From Zingiber officinale (taxonomy: Eukaryota; Streptophyta; Magnoliopsida; Zingiberales; Zingiberaceae), in NCBI RefSeq assembly GCF_018446385.1, contig NW_024589896.1, forward strand, positions 1 to 64,000: a stretch of 64,000 bases of DNA, read 5' to 3'. This document shows, piece after piece, positions 56,876-64,000 of the stretch (position 1 is the first letter of the stretch; each line of letters starts with the position of its first letter). The notes below the pieces were generated by a model, which saw only the letters and a list, made by a program, of their open reading frames with translations, searched no databases and was not told where the DNA came from. A program made the position numbers and the translations under genes.

Positions 56876-58979
56876 TCACTCCGGGTCCTCAAAATTAAAA
56901 AAGGCGTCCGGGATATCATCTATCATGGCTGCCAGGTCGGAGGCGGGAATGTGCATTCCCGCAGGAAGGTGGCCACCCTTCTTCAAGTACGCCATGGTGA
57001 CCTTGACCGCCTCGGCGAAAGTTGAGGAGACGTTGCCGCCGAATTTTGCGCCGAACCGCTCCGAGCGGAGGTATTCTTGGCAGGCGACTCGACTCTCCCT
57101 CCTTATATTGTCTGAGCGCCGCCCGGGAGGCAATCAGTGAATCTTGAAGAACTTTCTGGTCCACCTCCGCTTTGGTGCGTTCAGCAGAGCGCCCATCCCG
57201 TTCGGCAGCCAGTTGGGCCTCCAGCTTTTTAGATTGCTGATCTAGGGCTCGGACTTCAACTTTCATCTTATCCAGATCAGCAATCGCCCGCCTCTTCCAG
57301 CCACTGGCACGCTTCACGTCCCCGTCGCGCTTCTTCACCAAGTCTTCGAGTCGAGCCACCTCTGTAGCCAGGTCGGCGGCCTTCTTCTGTTCGGCCTCGA
57401 GGGTTTGTTTCTCCCGCTCGGCCGATGGACCTCCCGACACTTGGAGTTTTTCCAGGAGATCCTCCAGTTCGGCTAGCCGATGGCTAGTGGTGATTTGCTC
57501 AGCCCAACGCTATAAAGGAAATAATAAAATCAGGAACCAAATGGTAGCATGGCACAGGAAGAAAAATGAACGTACCTGAGTGGCCTGCTGCATGTTGTTA
57601 TCGCCGAGCTGCTTGGGCGTCATGAGGGCCACCTGAATCTGGGCGTCCTCGAAGAGCTTGGCAAGCGGACCCGTCAGGGTTATTTCGTGAACGGGGCTCG
57701 ATGGCCGATCGGCAGATAATAAATATTCCTCCGAAGGAAATCGGAGGGTCGTCTTCATGGTCGGGTGGTCGGCCGGCCCTTTCTCGGCCGCAGTCGCCTG
57801 GCCCGAGGACTCCCCTATGGTTGAAGTCTCGCCCAACCGTCGTAAGCGACGACGAGTCCGCGGAGGAGAGCCAGAGTGCTGTGCGATGGGCGAGGCCACG
57901 GGGGTCCCGATCTGCGACTCCGTGCGATCGGGCGAGGCAATCTCGATCGGCGCCCGTGGTTCGCCCTCTTTGGTCGGCGGAAGGCTGGAGTCTCTTCGAC
58001 GTTTCCGCCGAACTCCCGGTGGTGAATCCCCGGTCTGGGGGATTCCCAGCTCGGCTGGAGCAGAAGAAACAGGATCCGCCTCGACCTCCGTTGAAGCGGC
58101 TTGGGCAACTTCTGTTTCAGGGGCGGACTGCGCCCCCGCTCGGCGAGTTCTTTTTTGGTGGTCGCCTCAATTTCCACGGCCTTCAATTTCAGATGATCGG
58201 TAGCCTTGGAGCGCCACATGACTTCAGCTGCAGCAGAAGAAATTAAAATCAGTTAGACAAAAAAGGTGAAAGAAGTACAGAGTCCTTACCCATGCGGTAG
58301 GGGAGGTTGGCCCGAACGGGAGATAATCCAAAAATGTACAACACCCCCTTGAGAAGCAACTGGTCGATTTTGTACCGTTGATCGGACAACCAGTTTGCCG
58401 CATGAAGGTAGGCTGGACTGCTTCTGAATTTGCCGAGCTCTGGCTGGGCCGGCACAGCGGTCTGCCATTTGGTTCTAAATGCTGGCCGCTCGGGAAGTCG
58501 TATATAAAAGAAGAACTCCTTCCAGTGCTTGTTGGAGGTCGACATATTATCAAAAAATTTAAAGCCTATTCTACTTTGGAAAATAAAAGTGCCCAACTCG
58601 GATTGTTTGGGGTAGAAGAAATAGTGGAATATCTTGGGGTCGAGTGGGATACTGTGCAGCTTAAAGAGGACGACCACCCCGCTCAGCAGGAATTCGGCAC
58701 AAGTTGGCCGAGCGGGATGCGGAAATAATTACAAACCTCTAAAATAAAGGGATGGGTAGGAAATCTAAGGCCGCCCTGGAATTGGTCTAGAAAAAAACAA
58801 ACGGTGCCGATCGGAGGGTCATGGGGCCGGTCGGTCGGGTCGGCTATAACTATTTCATGGTCATCAGGAATCCCGTACGTCCGAACAAGGCGCCGAGCGC
58901 CCTCTTCATCAAATCGACTCTCCATGGTCAGATACCAAGGGCCATGAACATCAACAGCGGGTTCGGAGGAGCTTGCCAT
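56876..58979 (-). pseudogene. Tat antisense ORF, three exons, frame-broken
   Basis: Minus-strand exons: 58979-58290 (MASSSEPAVDVHGPWYL; FPTHPFILEVCNYFRIPLGQL, like the plant putative gypsy-type transposon domain PF04195), 58227-57576 and 57509-56876 (coiled-coil region rich in Glu/Lys/Ala, then GGNVSSTFAEAVKVTMAYLKKGG). Introns are short with GT-AG ends: 58289-58228 (62 bp) and 57575-57510. The reading matches across them (YRM/AEVMWRS and QQATQ/RWAEQ). Frame breaks lie near 58690, 58145 and 57080, each explained by a few missing GC-rich bases. Known: Tat elements such as Retand carry an extra antisense ORF between pol and the 3' LTR; its function is not established. The domain assignment is from memory of motifs only. 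Confidence 0.68.
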
Positions 58980-59613
58980 CTCGGAGAAGCAAAAAGATAG
59001 CAAGAAACCGAAGGAATGGGAACGAAAGAGGCAAAACGAGTTGGGAAGACCTTGTAAACGAAGGGAGAAGACTCACTGAGAAGGAAACGGGCGGAAAGGA
59101 TCACCGGTGGGATGGTAGCCGTCGAAAAACAGGAACTGGATCGTCTGAGGTCGCAGCAGAAGAAGAAGCGGAAGGACAACGCACAAGCAGGCATGCGGCG
59201 AAGGAAGTAGACGGAGGCTTTATACGGCCGAGGCTGGTCGGCCTCTGCCGTCAGATGCAGGTCACGAGAGACGAGGTCATCATCTAACCGTCCATTTCAA
59301 AGTAAGTGGCGTCCCATCGTACGGATCATCACCGCCACGCAAGAAGAGCCACGTGGCGCTGTCACCAGGCGCAATTAAGGTGCCCATACCACGCATGCTT
59401 CGGTTTAATGAAGAGGATTTGCGTGATTTTCGAGAAGATTTAGACAAGCAAACATCCACGTTGAGCGACAAGACCACCAAGACGAAGAGCCGAATTTGGC
59501 ATAAGGGTCGAGCGGCTCAAGGGATATTATAGCGGCGGTGGCGGCGGCCGCTCGACACATAGTCGATCGGTCGGACTCACTGCCTCCTTCGACTAGACTT
59601 GAAGGGAGGCAAG
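58980..59613 (+). other. Tat 3' region upstream of direct LTR copy
   Basis: Probable 5' flank of the antisense ORF (minus strand). A purine stretch (GAAGGGAGGCAAG, about 59601-59613) just before the LTR copy is the likely polypurine tract of the Tat element. Confidence 0.5.
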
Positions 59614-60240
59614 TGATCCGGCGGTGAAATGGGATCCACTTCTGAAGGCTTGAGGGCGGATGGAGGGGTGACTAAGCGGTTAATGGCGGCAAAGCAGTGA
59701 GTAGGCGGAACGAATAACCCGACCATGGGCTTGGGTTTCGGCCTTAGGGAGGCAGAATGGCGGCGGGCGTCTGCCGGGACCGAAGGCCGGCGGGTGGTCA
59801 GTTCGGCGGGATAAGGCGGTCAAGGTTGGCCGGCGGCCTATTCATTCGGCTCGGGATATGGGATGTCGGTAGATGTATGTCTGCCATACACAAGAGTGCG
59901 CGATGGAGGATCTCGCCGTCACATCATGGAGAGGTTGATCTGATGGCGGTATGACCTTATGGGCGTCTTTCTGACAGACCCCCGTTCTCACAGGGCCACA
60001 CAGGCATGGTCAGCGGTGATTGCTTTGATTGGCGCGCCGGGCTCCTTGAGAGGTCTATAAGGTCTCCGTTTCTTCACCGGAGGGAGTCGTTCTGCAGCCA
60101 CCTTCTTCCTCTATTCCCTCGCTAACAGGCGTCGGAGGCCGTCGGGACACCCAGGCTCGGTTTTGTTGCGAGTTCACGGAGCACTCGAGGATCCGGCAGG
60201 CGCTACACCCGAGGTTGACTCACGGTTCGGGCGGGATCGA
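59614..60240 (+). repeat. Direct 3' LTR copy of Tat element (shortened)
   Basis: It aligns with the 5' LTR from TGATCCGGCGGT to the near-end GGTTCGGGCGGGATCGA, but is about 80 bp shorter through many small deletions. Several remove GAG from CCGAGCGG blocks (for example GGCCGAGCGGGCG to GGCGGCGGGCG). The terminal CA is replaced by GA. It is followed directly by the inverted copy. Confidence 0.82.
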
Positions 60241-60662
60241 TGGAAGGCGGATCTCAGTCTCGATGGCTGCGGCGAATGGCGAAAAACGGAGACCTGCCTC
60301 GGGCTGGCGCGCAATCAGCTGACCAGTATCGGTCTGTCGAAACGTCCGTAAGGCCGTCGCTCTGTATCGACTTCTCCGTGATGTGGCGAGATCCTCCGTC
60401 GTGCACTCTTGTGCGTAATCATCGACATCCCGTATCTGGCCGGCGAATAGGCCGCTCGGCTAACCACTGTACCCTCGCCACTCGCTCGGCCCTTCGATCC
60501 TCCTTCGGCGTCGGAAACCCAAGCCCATGGCTGGGTTATCTTTGGTTCCGCTCGGACCTACTCAGCTGCTCGGCGCGGCTATTAACCGCTTAGTCAGCCC
60601 TCCATCTGTCCTCAAGCTGAGACCCTTCAGGAAGTGGATTCCCCATTCTTACCGCCGGATCA
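60241..60662 (-). repeat. Inverted partial LTR copy at right end of Tat element
   Basis: On the minus strand it begins at 60662 with TGATCCGGCGGTAAGAATGG. It matches the first about 170 bp of the 5' LTR nearly perfectly, then becomes a shortened version down to about 60241, and lacks the LTR's last part. The target duplication GGTAC touches its outer end. Both outer ends of the insertion are therefore U3 ends. Confidence 0.85.
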
Positions 60663-61683
60663 GGTACGAAGGTGGTTATAAGTGGATATAGTACTCTATA
60701 ATTAAGAGGCTACGATAGGGACCGATAGGAGGAATTGATTTTGGTCTCCCGATAAAATTAAGCATTCCGTGTTCACCCCGAACACAACTTAATTTCATCA
60801 ATAATAATTCATTCCACTAAAGAACTATTATTGAACTACCGTACCAATCCCAAATTACATTTTGGGCTTCTTCTTATTATGAGTGTGTTAGTCTCCCTGT
60901 GTTTAAGATGTCAAATGACCACTAATTAAATGAGTTACTGACAACTCACTTAATTAATATCTTAGTCCAAGAGTAGTACCACTCAACCTTATCGTCATGT
61001 CGGACTAAGTCCACCTGCAGGGTTTAACATGACAATCCTTATGAGCTTCTCTTGGGGTCATTCTCAACCTAGATTACTAGGATACAGTTTTCTTCTATAA
61101 TCAACAACACACACTATAAATAATATCATTTCCCAACTTATCGGGCTTATTGATTTATCGAACTAAACCTCACCCATTGATAAATTAAAGAAATAAATAT
61201 CAAATATATGTGCTTGTTATTATATTAGGATTAATAACACACACTTTCATAATAACTGAGGTCTTTGTTCCTTTATAAAGTCAGTATAAAAAGAAACGAC
61301 CTCTAATGATCCTACTCGATATACTCTAAGTGTACTAGTGTAATTATATAGTTAAGATAAACTAATACCTAATTACACTACGACCTTCTAATGGTTTATT
61401 CCTTTCCATCTTGGTCATGAGCTACTGTTTATAATTTATAAGGTACTGGTAACATGATCCTCTGTGTGTGACACCACAGACCATATTATCTATAATATAA
61501 ATTAATTGAACAATTACATTTATCATAAATGTAGACATTTGATCAATATAATTCTTATTTCTAGATAAATGTTTATACCAAAAACTAAACTTTTAGTATA
61601 CATCCTAACCAACGCAAAAAATGATTTTTACGACTCGAAATGCTAACACATTCATGGGGCCATTTTGCATTATCAGGTCTTGT

Positions 61684-61689
61684 TTATTC
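61684..61689 (-). terminator. Candidate poly(A) signal of R3H gene
   Basis: TTTATT on the plus strand (AATAAA on the minus strand), about 215 bp past the R3H stop codon and 36 bp from the CATTC duplication of LTR A. The transposon nest therefore begins right at or just beyond the transcript end. Confidence 0.35.
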
Positions 61690-61902
61690 CTAATGACACT
61701 CCCACGAGCAAAACATCAGAATAATTAATCCATTTTAGTGAGCCAAAGAAACCACAATCGATTGGAGAGACACATTATAATGGATTCACAAAAACATAAA
61801 AAACAGGCACCAGATTTAAACAATGTGCTTGTAATAATAATACAAATCTTAGGGTTCTAGTAGCAGTAGTAGTACAAACCATGACTGACGTCTATTCTAC
61901 AT

Positions 61903-62979
61903 CTAATGATAACAAGTCGTTACATAACTAAGCCAGATGTATGAATTCCTTGGATGATCAAAGCTCAAAGGTTGTTGATACGGTGGCGCCTGCACAAGTC
62001 AGATTAAAATATTAGACGATTCAAACTAACTTCAAAGAATAATTAGTTTTGGACGTACCTGAAAATTCACCTGTCTAAAAGGTTCGTAGGAATACGCATA
62101 CATCATCGCAGGGCTGGGCCACTGCATGCAGAATGCATCCTTCGTCGTCTGGTTGTATCCAGAGGTGCAAAATGGGTTCATTGATGGGTTAGGGCCAAAG
62201 CAACTTTCGTTCCTTGGCAAGTGATTAAAAGAAGTGTTTGCATCGTACTGTAGGAAAGCTGGCTGAAAAGAATTGCCTGCTTGCAAGCCTACCTGGCTTG
62301 GAGTGGGTCCTCTAACATACCTGTGAAAGCTCAAATCTTCTTACAAGTTGCATGGACATATACAGACTACATATTGATAGACGAGAGTCTCAGTACCTTT
62401 CATAACTCCGGTCATAGTCTGGATCAGACCGGTCCTTCTCCCTATCTCTGAAAATGGCAACTCTGTATGATCCATCTTTGCTGTGAATCCTTTCAATTTC
62501 CTCCAACAGCAATTCTTGCTCATCACTGTCAGTTGAAGCAGCTGATGGTGCATCCATGTCCAAACTGTTAGAACCGTTAAAGATGCGGGCCCGCGCTCTA
62601 TTGTATTCCTCCTTGCGCTCCTCCACAGACTTCACTGCATCCTCCTTGTGTCCAAAATGAATATCAGCATTTGGGGAAGCCTTTGCTGGCCTTGGACGAA
62701 GGACAATCTTAAATGGTCCAGATGTTTCCTTTTCAGTTTGTTTAACAGAGATTTCAGATAATAGAACAACTGGGAATTTACTATTAGGTGTCTTCTGGGC
62801 AATTACCCTGCTGCCTAGGCCAACTGTAGTGTTTTCAATTCCCGTGGTAAGCAGTCCATAATGCTGAGCAACACGATGAGCAGCACATCTCAGATAGGAA
62901 GTTGGCAAGTGCTGAAATTCAAATTGATGTTGATCAGAATTCTGCATAAACCTCTGGATGTCAAACTCCATACGCAGAA
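61903..62979 (-). CDS. R3H-SUZ domain protein, 3' part (5' partial)
   Basis: Minus-strand exons 62979-62397, 62320-62059 and 61989-61903 (stop TAG at 61905-61903), with GT-AG introns of 76 and 69 bp and agreeing phases. The first visible exon opens at its acceptor (GTAG/TTCTG) with LRMEFDIQRFMQN, so the start and upstream exons lie beyond 64000 or in unrecognised sequence. The R3H domain (YLRCAAHRVAQHYGL) binds single-stranded nucleic acid. A SUZ motif (KIVLRPRPAKASP ... SVEERKEEYNRARARIF) is an RNA-binding and stability motif. The C-terminus is Gln/Pro/Tyr/Asn-rich (PAFLQYDANTSF, APPYQQPLSF). Plant relatives are uncharacterised or compared to animal R3HDM/ARPP21; a role in RNA handling is inferred. 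Confidence 0.88.
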
Positions 62980-64000
62980 CTACAATGGAAAAAAGAAAAG
63001 AAAGCATCATATACATGATATAATTTCCTTTACAAAAAAGGAGACTGAACAAGAATTTTTTAGTACAAAGTTCATAATATCATTTTTTTTTTCTACCAAA
63101 GAGCAATGGAATAATATTTCAACTATCTCTCCTGATCATCTATGCTATTCATGAATAGCATACATGTATGCTATTCATCCATTCATATGAATACCATACA
63201 TATGGAGAAAATATTAAGTCCACTCAATCTGCCTCCAATTTCAGTTTTCATGTATGTCATTCGTCCATTCATATGGAGAAAATAGCTATTCAGCTAAGGA
63301 CCACTATTGCCAAAACTGCTTCAAAAAAAAAAATTGAAACCAGTAAAATTTATCAGATAACACAAATAATCCTGTGATGTGCAAATCTGATAGCACAAAG
63401 GAAATTTGACAAAGACCCAGATCATAGTGGCGTCATAATAGCAATGTTATTGAAGATGACAAGGTCCCAACCAACCAAGCCATTAGATGCTAGCCCAAGC
63501 AAAGGAATTTGACATAAAATTATAAAAATGTATAAAATAATATAATTGCATAAAATGAACTCGTTATATATTAAAGACTTCTAAGCTTACAGCCAACAAT
63601 AGAGTCCAACATGTGGATTAAAACAGATAAGTAGTAACTAAAATAAAGCACACTATAAACCTTCCAACAATAGAACAACTAAACCTGGAGATAAACAATC
63701 AACTAAATCCTATAATTATGAAGATAAAACTAAAAAATAAAGATTGCATATTTATAACAGTCATAATTAAAAAAGTAAAAAAAATCAAGTATTATAGTAA
63801 AACAATATCGAGCATGGAGATTCTGCAGTTAGATTCATTAATTCCTAGATTGCCCGAAGTATTAATTTTACTTTGACAGTTCCACCTAGTATAAATTTAG
63901 ATGTATTACTGATTTCATGGGCATAGTTTATGTGCTTCTTCGAAGTACATAAAAAGGAAGACTGCCTCAAGTGAACGATGTAACAGAAATTAATAACCAA
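62980..64000 (-). other. Probable intron of R3H gene
   Basis: AT-rich sequence upstream of the first visible R3H exon. A branch/acceptor-like stretch (TTTTTTCCATTGTAG on the minus strand) precedes 62979. No earlier exon (expected to hold the start of the R3H region) was recognised before the window ends. Confidence 0.5.
63141..63178. repeat. Two overlapping perfect palindromes in R3H intron
   Basis: 63141-63162 (22 bp, centre TTCATGAA) and 63151-63178 (28 bp, centre ACATGT) are each perfect inverted repeats and share 12 bases (GAATAGCATA core). Related ATTCATCCATTCATATG segments follow near 63172 and 63266. Confidence 0.85.

Larger units (their letters stand above)
46875..60667 (+). mobile_element. 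Tat-lineage Ty3/gypsy element with inverted right-end LTR, TSD GGTAC
   Basis: The body 46880-60662 is flanked by GGTAC (46875-46879 and 60663-60667). Contents: 5' LTR 46880-47583, TGGCGCC-type primer site, gag-protease, RT, RNase H, a second (archaeal-type) RNase H, integrase, long 3' non-coding part with a tandem array, an antisense ORF, and a direct 3' LTR copy at 59614-60240. Integrase after reverse transcriptase marks Ty3/gypsy, and the extra RNase H and antisense ORF mark the Tat group (Retand/Ogre relatives). Odd: the sequence next to the right GGTAC is the inverted start of the LTR (60241-60662), not the end of the direct 3' LTR. It is interrupted by solo LTR D. Confidence 0.88.
45374..61614 (-). 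mobile_element. Solo LTR B (interrupted, reverse), inside LTR A
   Basis: LTR sequence lies at 45374-46879 and continues at 60668-61614, about 2.45 kb in all. On the plus strand it begins TGTTGGTTGCTAC and ends ATCCTAACCAAC, so it reads in the minus direction (TTGGTTAGGATG ... GTAGCAACCAACA). Left flank TTCCGC and right flank GCAAAA suggest that the right target copy has lost a few bases. It is split by the Tat element at GGTAC. There is no coding region. A segment with two near-identical CCTGCGGAACTTAAC(A/G)CGTT(C/T)GATC blocks (45480-45575) lies near its end. Confidence 0.65.
43609..61653 (+). mobile_element. Solo LTR A (interrupted), TSD CATTC
   Basis: The left end TGTTAGTGAGAACTC at 43614 and the right end GAAATGCTAACA at 61648 are both flanked by CATTC (43609-43613 and 61649-61653). 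The LTR's own sequence is about 43614-45373 plus 61615-61648 (about 1.8 kb); everything between is later insertions. It has no coding sequence and no second copy here. The right duplication lies 250 bp beyond the R3H gene stop codon, so the insertion hit that gene's 3' flank. Superfamily is not certain from the LTR alone; copia is likely. Confidence 0.78.

Overview
The window is plant nuclear DNA. It has GT-AG introns in families of plant protein kinases, long AT-rich non-coding stretches and layered LTR retrotransposons. The gene styles suggest a monocot. The abundance of CCGAGCGG-rich Ty3/gypsy (Tat) sequence and the repeat flavour suggest Zingiberales (ginger/banana order), but that is an inference from general impression, not a search.

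Three host loci are visible, all on the minus strand. (1) 3223-7297 is a broken MEKK1-type MAPKKK gene with two nonsense codons in the large 5' exon, one more in the last recognisable kinase exon, a small frame-breaking deletion, and no N- or C-terminus. (2) 16100-30672 is an apparently intact 13-exon Raf-like MAPKKK of the EDR1 type (995 codons, all splice phases agree). (3) 61903-62979 is the 3' part of an R3H-SUZ domain gene whose 5' end lies beyond the window.

Most of the remainder is mobile DNA. An RTE-type LINE with a 21-bp target duplication lies at 367-2500. A decayed Ty1/copia element with trinucleotide-like tandem arrays in its LTRs lies at 8557-15499. EDR1 intron 4 carries a second RTE LINE (21945-24724), itself split by a 1096-bp solo LTR with a TAACA duplication. 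Between EDR1 and the R3H gene (about 32.2-61.65 kb) are three copies of a GA-rich terminal-inverted-repeat element. The middle copy holds a young gag-only (TR-GAG type) LTR element (33501-40900, TSD CTTCT) and a Tat-family solo LTR (41177-41981, TSD ATACC).

They are followed by a four-deep nest: solo LTR A (43614-61648, TSD CATTC) contains reverse solo LTR B. B contains a Tat-lineage Ty3/gypsy element (46880-60662, TSD GGTAC), and that contains solo LTR D (49701-52177, TSD GAGCT). The Tat element encodes gag-protease-RT-RNaseH-second RNaseH-integrase in one frame broken only by LTR D and a single TAG. It also carries a spliced antisense ORF, a tandem array with TATA-like units, and an inverted LTR copy at its right end.

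The most unusual signals are the Tat element whose two target-duplicated ends are both U3 ends, and arrays of 22-bp imperfect palindromes that occur in LTRs of more than one retrotransposon group. A stretch at about 55.9-60.5 kb also shows small deletions everywhere and may be a low-quality consensus. No database search was possible, so family names rest on motifs read in the sequence.
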